DNA from: Bifidobacterium pseudolongum subsp. pseudolongum DSM 20099
GTDB lineage: Bacteria; Actinomycetota; Actinomycetes; Actinomycetales; Bifidobacteriaceae
DNA length: 64,000 nucleotides
Assembly: GCF_000771225.1 (NCBI RefSeq)
Contig: NZ_JDTZ01000003.1
Coordinates: 186,001-250,000, forward strand
Direction: 5' to 3'
A program made the translations under genes and the position numbers. A model generated the notes under the pieces. It had not been told where the DNA came from, did no database searches, and saw only the letters and a list, made by a program, of their open reading frames with translations. This document shows positions 1-10,522 of the stretch, piece after piece. The first letter of the stretch is position 1. Each line of letters opens with the position of its first letter.

Positions 1-2023
<2,023 letters not shown>

Positions 2024-2060
2024 GCTGATCCGCCGGTGACCAGCCGCTGATCAAATCGCA

Positions 2061-2096
2061 GGAGGGTGCCGCAGCCAGTTGGTTGCGGCACCCTCC
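2061..2096 (+). terminator. Hairpin terminator after secA
   Basis: Perfect 13-bp stem (2061-2073 pairs with 2084-2096) around a 10-nt loop, 38 bp after the secA stop. No run of T follows, as is common for GC-rich actinobacterial terminators. The termination role is inferred from position and stem strength. Confidence 0.7.
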
Positions 2097-2216
2097 CCGT
2101 GTATTGTCAGCCTACATGGATGACCATGATATGGGCGTGGGAACATGCTTGTTGCACGGGTTTCCTAGACTGTGCGTAACAACGTCGGCATTGTGCCGCA
2201 AGCCGTAAGGAGCGCT

Positions 2217-3266
2217 ATGGAACAGGTCACATGGAAGTCGAATCTGAGCAAACTCGTGCGCGGGGAGCATTTGACCGCGGAAGAGACGGAGTGGTTCGTC
2301 GATGACCTGATGCGCGGCAACGCCGATCCGGCCGCGGTGGGCGCCGTGCTCGCCACGCAGCAGCAGCTTGGCCTGACGCAAGAGGAGGTGGCCGGCGCCG
2401 CCAAGGCGATGGTCGCGCATGCGGTGCCGCTCGACGTGCAGGCGGAATGCACCGACATCGTCGGCACCGGCGGTGACGGCATGCACACGGTGAACCTCTC
2501 CACGATGGGCGCGGTCATCGCCGCCGCCGCGGGCGTGACGATCGTGAAGCACGGCAATCGTGCCGCCTCCTCGAAGTGCGGCGCCGCCGACTGCCTCGAG
2601 GCGCTCGGCCTGCCGCTCGACCTCGATCCGCAGGCCGTGGCCGCGGTGGCCGACGAGGTGGGCATCACATTCGCCTTCGCCAAGACCTTCCACCCGGCCA
2701 TGCGTTTTGTCGGGCCGGTGCGCGCTGCCCTCGGCGTGCCCTGCGTGTTCAACGTGCTGGGCCCACTGACCAATCCGGCAAAGCCGAAGCATATGGCGAT
2801 CGGCTGCGCGAACCGTGCGATGAGCCCCATCATGGCTGCCGTCTATGCGGCGAACGGGCAGACCGGCATGGTCTACACGTCGAACGAAGGGCTCGACGAG
2901 ATGGCTCCCACAGGACCGATCAGCGTCTGGGAATTCGGTGATGGCGACGTGCGTGAAACCACGTTCGACCCGGTTGCGGAACTGGGCCTCGATCCGGTCG
3001 TCATTGAGGACCTGCGCGGCGGCGAACCTGCACAGAACGCGCAGGCCGTGCGCGACCTGCTCGCGGGCAAGCCGGTTCCGTTCCGTTCCACCGCGCTGCT
3101 GAACGCCGCCTCGGCGATTGTCGCCGACGGTCGTCTGGTGTCCAACGGCGCGCTCGCAGACCGTTTCCGCGAAGCCTACACAATCGCGCAGCAGGTGGTG
3201 GATTCAGGCAAGGCGGCGGCATTGCTCGACGAATGGATTGCCGTGGCCCAGTCGCACCGCGGCTGA
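2217..3266 (+). CDS. trpD: Anthranilate phosphoribosyltransferase
   Basis: Transfers phosphoribosyl from PRPP to anthranilate, the second step of tryptophan synthesis in the cytoplasm. The 349-residue product has the family length. It shows the PRPP loop GTGGDGMHTVNLST near residue 82 and the KHGNRAASSKCGAADCLEALG region with anthranilate-site residues. I chose ATG 2217 because TAAGGAG lies just upstream; the frame stays open upstream to a GTG at 2172, but that has no ribosome site. A TAGACT hexamer (2166-2171) may be the -10. No other trp gene is in the window, so it appears to be a stand-alone gene. It converges on the next gene with only 10 bp between stops. Confidence 0.95.
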   Translation: MEQVTWKSNLSKLVRGEHLTAEETEWFVDDLMRGNADPAAVGAVLATQQQLGLTQEEVAGAAKAMVAHAVPLDVQAECTDIVGTGGDGMHTVNLSTMGAVIAAAAGVTIVKHGNRAASSKCGAADCLEALGLPLDLDPQAVAAVADEVGITFAFAKTFHPAMRFVGPVRAALGVPCVFNVLGPLTNPAKPKHMAIGCANRAMSPIMAAVYAANGQTGMVYTSNEGLDEMAPTGPISVWEFGDGDVRETTFDPVAELGLDPVVIEDLRGGEPAQNAQAVRDLLAGKPVPFRSTALLNAASAIVADGRLVSNGALADRFREAYTIAQQVVDSGKAAALLDEWIAVAQSHRG

Positions 3267-3276
3267 ACCACAGCGG

Positions 3277-3807
3277 TCACACGCGCGCGCCGTCGTCGAA
3301 TTCGTCACGTTTCGTTTCGTCATGGCCTTTGTGCTGGGCAAACAGTCCGCCGGCACCCACGAGGATGCACAGCGCGAACACCACGCCCAGTACGGAGGCC
3401 ATGTGCGGTATGAACACCGTGGCGATGATGCCGACGATGCCAATCACGAAGATGAGGCCGAACACAAGCCGTGAACGCTTGATGTCGGAAAGGTCCGGGT
3501 TCGGGGGAGTGAACCCGGCGCCGTACTGGTCCATCACGTCATCGGTGTCGAGCCAGCTCGAGCGGTAGTCGCGCGGGCCCCCACCGCCCACGAATGCGTC
3601 GCTCGTCAGGTCGTGCACCGAGACGAGCGTCTGCTTTTCCTGCCGTTCGGCGTGCTTGTTGAACTTGCGGGCGGTCTTCGACTGCTCGATGTCGTGCAGT
3701 TCATGCTGGTGTTCGGAGAGGAACGCCTCCCAATCATCGCCCGAGCCGCCCGATGACCCTGCGGCCCCTGCCGAGTCGCCTGTGCTGCTATTGTTGTGGT
3801 CAGTCAT
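3277..3807 (-). CDS. Small actinobacterial membrane protein of unknown function
   Basis: Not recognised as a named family. The 176-residue product starts with a Ser/Gly/Asp-rich hydrophilic N-terminal part of about 100 residues. Next comes a WLDTDDVMDQYGAGFTPPNP stretch, then two adjacent hydrophobic helices (about residues 113-155), and a short charged tail. The likely topology is a two-helix anchor with the large N-terminal part in the cytoplasm. ATG 3807 was chosen because TACAGT on the minus strand ends exactly 7 nt before it, fitting a leaderless transcript, and no Shine-Dalgarno is visible. It is divergent from the acyltransferase gene (52 bp between starts). Confidence 0.75.
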   Translation of the reverse strand: MTDHNNSSTGDSAGAAGSSGGSGDDWEAFLSEHQHELHDIEQSKTARKFNKHAERQEKQTLVSVHDLTSDAFVGGGGPRDYRSSWLDTDDVMDQYGAGFTPPNPDLSDIKRSRLVFGLIFVIGIVGIIATVFIPHMASVLGVVFALCILVGAGGLFAQHKGHDETKRDEFDDGARV

Positions 3808-3814
3808 ACGCACT

Positions 3815-3820
3815 ACTGTA
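3815..3820 (-). promoter_or_regulatory. Candidate leaderless -10 (TACAGT, N7, ATG)
   Basis: Minus-strand TACAGT ends 7 nt before the ATG at 3807. This spacing puts transcription start at or next to the A of ATG. It is one of eight similar cases in the window. Confidence 0.5.
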
Positions 3821-3859
3821 ATCAAGCGGACAGTCAACCGCAGGGGAAGGAACCGACGC

Positions 3860-4570
3860 ATGCTGTATTGGTTTTTCGTGAAGACGCTGGGGCCGATCGC
3901 ACGGCATCGCATGCATCCGACCGCAGTGGGTCTCGAGAACATCCCACGTCAGGGCGGTGGCATCATCGCGGCGAACCACTTGGCCGTCATCGACGACGCG
4001 CTGTTGCCGCTGACATGTCCACGCATGATCCACTTCATGGGCAAGGCCGAATACTTTGAAGGCAAGGGGCTCAAGGGCAAGTTCAAGAAATGGTGGTTCA
4101 CGTCGGTCGGTGTGTTCCCCGTGGACCGTTCCGGCGGTTCGAAATCGCTCGGCGCCCTCGAGCATGCGCGCGAGATCATCGAAAGCGGCGAGCTGTTCGG
4201 CATCCACGTGGAAGGCACCCGCAGCCCCGACGGGCGCCTGTACAAGGGGCACACCGGTGCCGCGCGCCTCGCGTTGGAGACCGGCTGCCCGATCATCCCC
4301 ACCGCAATCATCGGGTCGCGCGAGATCCAAAAGCCCGGGCAGATCATCCCCGGCAAAGGCAAGAGCACGGTGATCTACGGCACACCGATCGATGTGCCGA
4401 AGACGACGTCCGACCAGGTGACCCACGAGATGCTGCGCGAACTGACCGACCGCGTCGTCAAGCAGATCCAGCAGATGAGCGGCCAGGAATACGTGCCCGA
4501 ATACGCGCAGGTCGTCAAGAAGCAGATGCAGGAGGAACAGCAGACGCTTGACGCCGCTAAAGCCGAGTAG
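3860..4570 (+). CDS. plsC: 1-acyl-sn-glycerol-3-phosphate acyltransferase (PlsC family)
   Basis: Adds the second acyl chain to lysophosphatidic acid to form phosphatidic acid, at the inner membrane face. The 236-residue product has the HX4D acyltransferase motif (NHLAVID near residues 40-46), the glycerophosphate-binding EGTRSPDG motif near residue 118, and the later PIIPTAIIGS block. ATG 3860 follows a GGGGAAGG ribosome site; an upstream extension of the frame runs antisense through the neighbouring gene and was rejected. The gene ends at a strong shared terminator. Exact acyl specificity cannot be read from sequence. Confidence 0.88.
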   Translation: MLYWFFVKTLGPIARHRMHPTAVGLENIPRQGGGIIAANHLAVIDDALLPLTCPRMIHFMGKAEYFEGKGLKGKFKKWWFTSVGVFPVDRSGGSKSLGALEHAREIIESGELFGIHVEGTRSPDGRLYKGHTGAARLALETGCPIIPTAIIGSREIQKPGQIIPGKGKSTVIYGTPIDVPKTTSDQVTHEMLRELTDRVVKQIQQMSGQEYVPEYAQVVKKQMQEEQQTLDAAKAE

Positions 4571-4588
4571 CCAAATGAAATTATGAAC

Positions 4589-4632
4589 AAGAAGGTGCGG
4601 GAACAGTCAAAAAACTGTTCCCGCACCTTCTT
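4589..4632. terminator. Bidirectional terminator between plsC and the PASTA kinase
   Basis: Perfect 19-bp stem (4589-4607 with 4614-4632) with a 6-nt A-rich loop, AA before and TT after. It lies between two converging genes (stops at 4570 and 4644), so it can serve both strands. It is the strongest hairpin in the window. Confidence 0.9.
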
Positions 4633-4643
4633 ACTTATTTGAA

Positions 4644-6710
4644 CTATACAATTTTGATAGTAATAACGGTGGGGTCTCCATTAGTATCTCGTAGTCTGAC
4701 TGAAGAATCTTTTGCGGGATTCTGTTCAATGACACGATGGAGCACTTCTATGCCCAACTTTTTCTCGACTTTGACTCGGAAGCCTGCCTCTTCAAGGATT
4801 TTAGTTGCCTCGCTCGGGGATTTATCAATCACATCTGGAACTGTCCCCATCTCAGGGCCTTTTGAGACCACGAGATGCACGGAGTTGCCCCAGTGCAGCT
4901 GGGCGCCGGCGTCTTCGGAGCTCGATATGACCTGCCCTGCGGGCACGGTATCGCTGTTCTCCTCGCTCGTCGTCACGGTGAGCTTGTCCTCTTCGAGCAC
5001 CGCCTTCACGTCCGACGCGGGTTTGCCGACGACCTCGGGCATCGACACCGGCATCGGGCCCTTCGAGAGCACCACATCGACGGGCTCGTTGTGGTCGACG
5101 GTGGTGCCGGCTTCGGGCGTGATCGAAATGACCTCGCCTTCCGGCACGTCGAGCGACCATTCGTCGGTGTCGGCGCTATGCACGATGTTGGTGAATCCCG
5201 CGCGTTTGAGCGAGGCGAGCGGATCAGTCGAAGACATGATGTCCTCCGGTACCGTCGACTGCTGCACGCCTTGCGAGACGACGACACGGACCTTCTGCAG
5301 GTCGCCGCGTTTGCTCACATGCGCGTTCACGAATTCGGGGTCGGTGGAGATGATGTCGCCTTTCGGCACGGTGTCGCTGTACGATTTGGATGTCTCGTAC
5401 GCAATGCCGGCGGCCTTCAGCGCCTTCTCGTAATCGGCCCACGGCACGCCGGCGATCTTGCACGGCGCGTTCTCCTGGCAGTGCAACGCCTCGATCTGCG
5501 GCATCTCGTAGTAGCTGCCCGGACCGGCGTAATACCACCATCCCCATCCCGCGGCGCCTCCCAGCGCCAACACCGCGGCGGCGATGGCGACACCGATCGC
5601 CCAGCGCTTGCCCGTGGACATGCCATGGTGCACTTGGGTCGGCGTGGCATCGGCGTTGGCGGCCGTGGGCCGCGCGGCCGGCTGTGGTGTGTACGGCGTC
5701 GAAGCGGCCGTCGCGGCACCCGCCATCGGCACGGCCTGTGTGCGGTCGTCCAGCTTCGCGGCGGTGGGTCCTGTCTGAGCCTTGCCGCCCACTGGCAGCA
5801 CCGTTGTGGCGTTCGGTGCCGGCGCATCCGGGTCGAAGTGGTATTGCAGGGCCTGGGGTGAAAGAGTGCGCATGAGGGCGTTGAGACGGTCGAGGGCCTG
5901 CGAGGCGTCGGCGGGGCGGTCGTTCACGTCGCGGTTCGTCAGATACGAGATGAACCGCGCCACCTGCGGGTCGATCCCGGTGCAGACCGTGGCGACCGAC
6001 GGCACGTTCTCGTTCACATGCTTGAACACCATCGTCACGGGATTGTCCGCGAGGAACGGCACCTGCCCGGTGAGCATCTCCCACGCCATGATGCCGACGG
6101 AATAGCAGTCGCCCTGCGGTGTGGCCAGATTGTTCTCGATCATCTCGGGCGCAAGGTAGGCGGCGGTGCCGAGCAGCATGCCGGTCGAGGAGAGCGTGGC
6201 CTGCGAGGCGGCCTTGGCCAGGCCGAAGTCGGTGATCTGCACACGCCCGCGGTCGTTGATCAGGATGTTCTCGGGTTTGATGTCGCGGTGCACGACGCCT
6301 GCGCGGTGCGCCGCGGCGAGGCCATTGAGCGTTTCGGAGACGACGCGCAGCGTCTCGCGCACACTGAAGGTGCGCTTCGTCTGCATCTCGTGCCGCAGGT
6401 TCACACCGTGCACATATTCCATCACGAGGTAGTCGAGCCCGTCGTTCTCTCCGGTGTCGTACACCTGCACGACGTGCGGGTTCGCGATGGCGGCCGCCGA
6501 GTTCGCCTCGCGTCGGAAGCGTTCCACGAACTGGTCGCGGTGCGGTCCCTGCGCGAGTTGGATGTGCATGATCTTGAGCGCCACATCGCGCCCCAACCGC
6601 ACGTCCACCGCCTGATAGACCGTGGCCATGCCGCCGTCCGCGATTTTGCGCACAATGCGGTAGCGCCCGTCGATCAGCTTGTTTTCGGGCATATTTGCAG
6701 CTTCACTCAT
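4644..6710 (-). CDS. pknB: Membrane Ser/Thr protein kinase with four PASTA domains (PknB/StkP type)
   Basis: Transmembrane kinase whose outer PASTA repeats are known in this family to sense muropeptides or lipid II, and whose inner kinase phosphorylates cell-wall and division proteins. The 688-residue product has a kinase domain (about residues 14-275) with glycine loop IADGGMATVY, Lys46 in VALKIMH, HRDIKPEN, DFG and APE. An Ala/Pro/Thr-rich linker and one membrane helix near residue 390 follow, then four PASTA repeats to the C-terminus. ATG 6710 has GAAGGAC upstream. A TAGAAT box on the minus strand (6777-6782) overlaps the end of the preceding gene and may be its -10. It is not beside the usual rodA/pbpA/phosphatase division cluster. 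Confidence 0.92.
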   Translation of the reverse strand: MSEAANMPENKLIDGRYRIVRKIADGGMATVYQAVDVRLGRDVALKIMHIQLAQGPHRDQFVERFRREANSAAAIANPHVVQVYDTGENDGLDYLVMEYVHGVNLRHEMQTKRTFSVRETLRVVSETLNGLAAAHRAGVVHRDIKPENILINDRGRVQITDFGLAKAASQATLSSTGMLLGTAAYLAPEMIENNLATPQGDCYSVGIMAWEMLTGQVPFLADNPVTMVFKHVNENVPSVATVCTGIDPQVARFISYLTNRDVNDRPADASQALDRLNALMRTLSPQALQYHFDPDAPAPNATTVLPVGGKAQTGPTAAKLDDRTQAVPMAGAATAASTPYTPQPAARPTAANADATPTQVHHGMSTGKRWAIGVAIAAAVLALGGAAGWGWWYYAGPGSYYEMPQIEALHCQENAPCKIAGVPWADYEKALKAAGIAYETSKSYSDTVPKGDIISTDPEFVNAHVSKRGDLQKVRVVVSQGVQQSTVPEDIMSSTDPLASLKRAGFTNIVHSADTDEWSLDVPEGEVISITPEAGTTVDHNEPVDVVLSKGPMPVSMPEVVGKPASDVKAVLEEDKLTVTTSEENSDTVPAGQVISSSEDAGAQLHWGNSVHLVVSKGPEMGTVPDVIDKSPSEATKILEEAGFRVKVEKKLGIEVLHRVIEQNPAKDSSVRLRDTNGDPTVITIKIV

Positions 6711-6779
6711 GCTTGCTGTGCCGTCCTTCACGAAGATGCGTACCGCACCACGAATCAATGGCCAATGTCGAAGGTCATT

Positions 6780-7907
6780 CTACATGGTGCCCGTGCCCCG
6801 CTCCGTGCGTGTTCCGGGAACAAACCGCGCGCAGATGGCCGTAAGCTGTTCCTCGCGCTGGGCGTCGAACCCCAGTCCGCCGATCGCGCTCACGGTCTGC
6901 TCCCATTTGTCACGGATGCGCGCATGGGAGGCGGCGATGGCGCCCGTACGCTCGAACAGCGCGATCACTTCGTGCACCTGCGCGTCGGTGCGGCTGGGCG
7001 CGGCATACAGCGCACGCAGCCGCGCGGCGTCGGCGTCGCTTGCCGCGGCGAGCGCGTCGGCGAGCAGCACGGTGCGCTTGCCTTCGCGGATGTCCCCACC
7101 CACCGGCTTGCCGGTTGCACTCGACGAGCCGACGACATCGAGTAGGTCGTCGGCGAGCTGGAACGCCACGCCGAGCGGCAGGCCGATGGCTTCGGCATGG
7201 CGCTCGGCGGGCGTCTGGTCCATGCCGGCGGACAGGAATGCCAAGTGCAGTGGCGCGATGGTGGTGTAGCTGGCCGTCTTCCATCGGAAGACCTCGGCCG
7301 AGGCACCGCGTAGCGCGTCTGGGTCGTCGAGCGGCATGCGTTCGATCGCCAGGTCGAGCACCTGCCCGATTTCCACGTCGTGGTGCATCGAGATGAACGC
7401 CGTGCGCACATCCTGTGCATGGGGCAGTGCGGCGGCGGATGCCTCCATGATTGCGATGCATGCGGTGGCGAGCAGGTCGCCGAGCATGAGGCCGAGCCCC
7501 ATGCCGATCGATTCGTTGGTGCGCGTGGCAAGCGCGCGGTGTGCCGACGGTTTGCCGCGGCGCATGTCGGAATCGTCGATGATGTCGTCATGCACGAGCG
7601 CGGCCGTCTGGAACACTTCGATCGCGCATGCCAGGTCGAGCACCGCGCTGTCCTGCGCGCGTTGCGTCTGGGCGGTGCGCGGTCCGCCCGCGGCCAACGG
7701 TTCCATGATTGCGTAGGCGTCCATCATCAGCAGGGCGCGCAACCGCTTGCCGCCTTCGCTTGAGGCCGCGGCCTGGGCGATGACCATGTCCATGATTGGC
7801 TCGAGCGCCGCGGGCACGTCATGGTGCGCGCCAAGCCCAACATATTGGCGCACCAGCTCACGGATGCGGGTTTCGATGTGCTGCGGGTCGTGACGTGTGA
7901 GTGCCAT
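6780..7907 (-). CDS. Polyprenyl diphosphate synthase (trans-prenyltransferase)
   Basis: Condenses isopentenyl diphosphate with allylic diphosphates to build farnesyl, geranylgeranyl or longer chains for isoprenoid lipids such as undecaprenyl or quinone side chains. The 375-residue product carries all family marks: GGKRLR (52-57), first Asp-rich motif DDIIDD (107-112), and second FQLADDLLD (Asp253-Asp257). Chain length cannot be predicted safely, so no idsA/ispA/ispB symbol is given. ATG 7907 is the only good start; no Shine-Dalgarno is obvious. Its 3' end lies 69 bp upstream of the kinase start on the same strand, so some co-transcription is possible. Confidence 0.92.
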   Translation of the reverse strand: MALTRHDPQHIETRIRELVRQYVGLGAHHDVPAALEPIMDMVIAQAAASSEGGKRLRALLMMDAYAIMEPLAAGGPRTAQTQRAQDSAVLDLACAIEVFQTAALVHDDIIDDSDMRRGKPSAHRALATRTNESIGMGLGLMLGDLLATACIAIMEASAAALPHAQDVRTAFISMHHDVEIGQVLDLAIERMPLDDPDALRGASAEVFRWKTASYTTIAPLHLAFLSAGMDQTPAERHAEAIGLPLGVAFQLADDLLDVVGSSSATGKPVGGDIREGKRTVLLADALAAASDADAARLRALYAAPSRTDAQVHEVIALFERTGAIAASHARIRDKWEQTVSAIGGLGFDAQREEQLTAICARFVPGTRTERGTGTM

Positions 7908-8057
7908 AGAGGTTATTCACGCACAGTGTTGCGACATTGCCGGGGCTGGTTTGACGGCCGCCTCGGCATGGCGCCCGGTGGTGTTCGCCCGCGGAAAATG
8001 TGGATGGAGGGGGCGTCCGACCACAGAGGCCGATCGAGATGGACAAGGAGTGACGGG

Positions 8058-8852
8058 ATGGGCGATAGTGGGGTCACGCGCGGCAACGGTGCCACGCGGG
8101 GCGACCGGCCGGCCAGCAGGCGGAAAGCGAGGCATACCATGGAAATCAAGGAATTGGGCATCCGCGTCACGGCGACGCCGCGCGAGCCCCTCAACGAGCG
8201 GCTCGTCGACGAACGCGACGAACTGGCATGCGAAGCGCTCGATGAGCGATTCAGGCAACAGCGGCGTGAACTCGGTGTCGCACAGGCGTCACGGCTGTGG
8301 TTCGAACCGGTGTTTGACACATGGCGCACATGGATCGAGGATCCGCGGTTCGACGAGTTGGACTGCGAGGCGCAGGCGTTGTGCGAACTGGCGGTGACGG
8401 TCACTGATTCGTTGGCGATGCGCGACGCGTTGATCATGGCGCTCATCATGGGCGCGGACCAATGGAGTTGCGAGGAGATCATGGAATTCGCCGTGCATCC
8501 ACATACGCGGGCAAGCGGCGACGCGATGAGCCGCATGCTCACCGAGGCGTTCGACAATCCACAGTCCAGACCCGACTGCGTGCGCGTGGAGCGCGGCATT
8601 GCGGCGCTCGAGCAGTGTGCGCAGGTTGTACCGGACCAATACTGCGCCCAACCGCTCGCCATGGCGGCGTACGCATGCTGGTGGATCGGTGACGCCAGGG
8701 CCATGCCCATGGCGATGCAGGCCGTGGCCATGGACGACGACGCGACGCTCGCGGGCATTGTGATCGCGGCGCTGCTACGCGATATCCACCCGGCATGGCT
8801 GTGCATGGCGAAGACGCCACGCGAGGCGTGCACGGCGGGGAAGGGGATGTGA
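8058..8852 (+). CDS. DUF4192-family protein
   Basis: No known biochemical role. The C-terminal part carries the recognisable DUF4192 block: AMAAYACWWIGDARA, then paired Ala-rich helices and DDDATLAGIVIAALL. The family is spread among actinobacteria. Two starts compete: ATG 8058, preceded by a near-perfect AAGGAG with 7-nt spacing (264 residues), and ATG 8139 (237 residues), where the conserved-looking sequence MEIKELGIRV begins. I list the first because of its ribosome site; its extra 27 residues are Arg/Gly-rich and may not be conserved. It is divergent from the prenyltransferase gene, with a 150-bp gap. Confidence 0.7.
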   Translation: MGDSGVTRGNGATRGDRPASRRKARHTMEIKELGIRVTATPREPLNERLVDERDELACEALDERFRQQRRELGVAQASRLWFEPVFDTWRTWIEDPRFDELDCEAQALCELAVTVTDSLAMRDALIMALIMGADQWSCEEIMEFAVHPHTRASGDAMSRMLTEAFDNPQSRPDCVRVERGIAALEQCAQVVPDQYCAQPLAMAAYACWWIGDARAMPMAMQAVAMDDDATLAGIVIAALLRDIHPAWLCMAKTPREACTAGKGM

Positions 8853-8970
8853 TGGAACGCGGGAATAATCGTCCGCGTTGCATGGTTAACTCCAATAGTC
8901 AGCGATTTGCCTTTGGCGGGAGTATGCCTTGCAGCGGGTCGCTCAACCATGAATATGGAGGAGGAACAGT

Positions 8971-10398
8971 TTGGTCACGAAGCAAACGTCGAACGCCGCT
9001 AAGAAGTCTGAGGGGAAGGCCTCCTCCAAGGCCGCCTCCACGAAGGCGGACGAGGCGCAGCAGGAAGACGAGGCCACCACGGCCAAGAAGCCGGCCAAGC
9101 GCACGACCCGCAAGAGCACGGCGAAGAAGACAGCAAAGGCCGCTTCACAGACGAAGGCACCGAAGAAGACCACCGCGCGCAAGTCCACCGCGAAGCCCAA
9201 GGACGACGAACCCGTCGACGATGACGAGGTCATGATCGACGAGGAGGACATCGACCTCGACGACGATCTCGACGACGTTGACGACCACGACCGTTTGGAC
9301 GACGACGAAGACGACGAGCACAACGCCGACGACGATGCGGTGGATGACGAGGACGACGACGAAGAGGAGCCCAAGCCCGAGGAGCCCAAGGCCAAGGGTG
9401 CGTTCGTAGTCCGTGATGACGATGACGATGAGACGCTCGCGCCGACCGGCAAGAACCCCAAGCGCCGTGTGGTCACATCGGGCGCCACTGCCGACCCGGT
9501 CAAGGACTACCTCAAGCAGATCGGCCGCGTCTCGCTGCTCAACGCCGAACAGGAGGTCGACCTTTCGGAACGCATCGAGGCGGGCCTGTATGCCCAGCAC
9601 CTGCTCGACACCGAAGGCGACACACTCGACTTCAAGCGCAAGCGTGAGCTCAAATGGGCGGCATCCGACGGCAAGAAGGCCAAGGACCACCTGCTCGAGG
9701 CGAACCTGCGCCTCGTCGTCTCGCTCGCCAAGCGCTACACGGGCCGCGGCATGCTCTTCCTTGACCTGATCCAGGAAGGCAACCTTGGTCTGATCCGCGC
9801 CGTCGAGAAATTCGATTGGAAGAAAGGCTTCAAGTTCTCCACGTACGCCACGTGGTGGATCCGTCAGGCGATCACCCGAGCCATGGCCGACCAGGCGCGC
9901 ACGATCCGCGTGCCCGTGCACATGGTGGAAGTGATCAACAAGCTCTCGCGCGTGCAGCGCCAGATGCTGCAGGACCTGGGTCGCGAACCCACGCCGGACG
10001 AGCTGGCGCGTGAGCTCGACATGCCGGTCGAAAAGGTGCAGGAAGTGCAGAAGTACGGCCGCGAGCCGATCTCGCTGCATACCCCGCTCGGCGAGGACGG
10101 CGATTCCGAGTTCGGCGACCTTATCGAAGACACCGACGCGATCGCCCCGTCTGACGCCGTGGCGTTCTCGTTGCTGCAGGAACAGTTCAAGCAGGTGCTC
10201 GAGACGCTGTCGCCACGCGAAGCCGGTGTGATCAAGATGCGGTACGGACTTGAGGACGGCCAGCCGAAGACACTCGACGACATTGGGCGGGTGTACGGCG
10301 TGACGCGCGAGCGCATCCGCCAAATCGAATCCAAGACGATGTCGAAGCTGCGCCACCCTTCGCGCTCGCAGACGCTGCGCGACTTCCTTGACCAGTGA
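8971..10398 (+). CDS. rpoD: RNA polymerase primary sigma factor (sigma-70 group 1)
   Basis: Housekeeping sigma factor (HrdB/SigA/RpoD) that directs RNA polymerase to most promoters. The 475-residue product has a Lys/Ala/Thr-rich N-terminus (1-70) resembling a histone tail, then an Asp/Glu-dominated stretch (about 70-150). Region 1.2 ([16 protein letters not shown]), region 2 with [22 protein letters not shown] and [14 protein letters not shown], region 3, and region 4 with the -35 helix-turn-helix ending [10 protein letters not shown] follow. The start is TTG at 8971, because an extended GGAGGAGGA (8957-8965) sits 5 nt upstream and no better start follows. A strong terminator lies after the gene. 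Confidence 0.96.
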   Translation: MVTKQTSNAAKKSEGKASSKAASTKADEAQQEDEATTAKKPAKRTTRKSTAKKTAKAASQTKAPKKTTARKSTAKPKDDEPVDDDEVMIDEEDIDLDDDLDDVDDHDRLDDDEDDEHNADDDAVDDEDDDEEEPKPEEPKAKGAFVVRDDDDDETLAPTGKNPKRRVVTSGATADPVKDYLKQIGRVSLLNAEQEVDLSERIEAGLYAQHLLDTEGDTLDFKRKRELKWAASDGKKAKDHLLEANLRLVVSLAKRYTGRGMLFLDLIQEGNLGLIRAVEKFDWKKGFKFSTYATWWIRQAITRAMADQARTIRVPVHMVEVINKLSRVQRQMLQDLGREPTPDELARELDMPVEKVQEVQKYGREPISLHTPLGEDGDSEFGDLIEDTDAIAPSDAVAFSLLQEQFKQVLETLSPREAGVIKMRYGLEDGQPKTLDDIGRVYGVTRERIRQIESKTMSKLRHPSRSQTLRDFLDQ

Positions 10399-10444
10399 TG
10401 CCTTGCGGCATCGACATGGGCTGCGCCTACACGCGGCCAACACC

Positions 10445-10477
10445 AGGAGAGCGCGAGCCCACGGGCTGCGCTCTCCT
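10445..10477 (+). terminator. Terminator after the sigma factor gene
   Basis: Ten-bp outer stem (10445-10454 with 10468-10477) continued by an inner AGCC/GGCT stem with one bulged base, then TTT. It lies 46 bp after the sigma factor stop and just before the topoisomerase gene. Confidence 0.75.
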
Positions 10478-10522
10478 TTGCATGAGACGTGGCATGCGCC
10501 ATATGGATGGAGAATGAAGGCA

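Noticed and set aside
8995-9400. Possible tandem repeat or CRISPR-like array in the sigma gene
   Set aside because: It is a low-complexity Lys/Ala and Asp/Glu coding tract without regular repeat-spacer units.
9145-10443. 432-codon antisense frame in the sigma factor gene
   Set aside because: Val/Leu-rich translation of the complementary Asp/Glu tract; not a real membrane protein.
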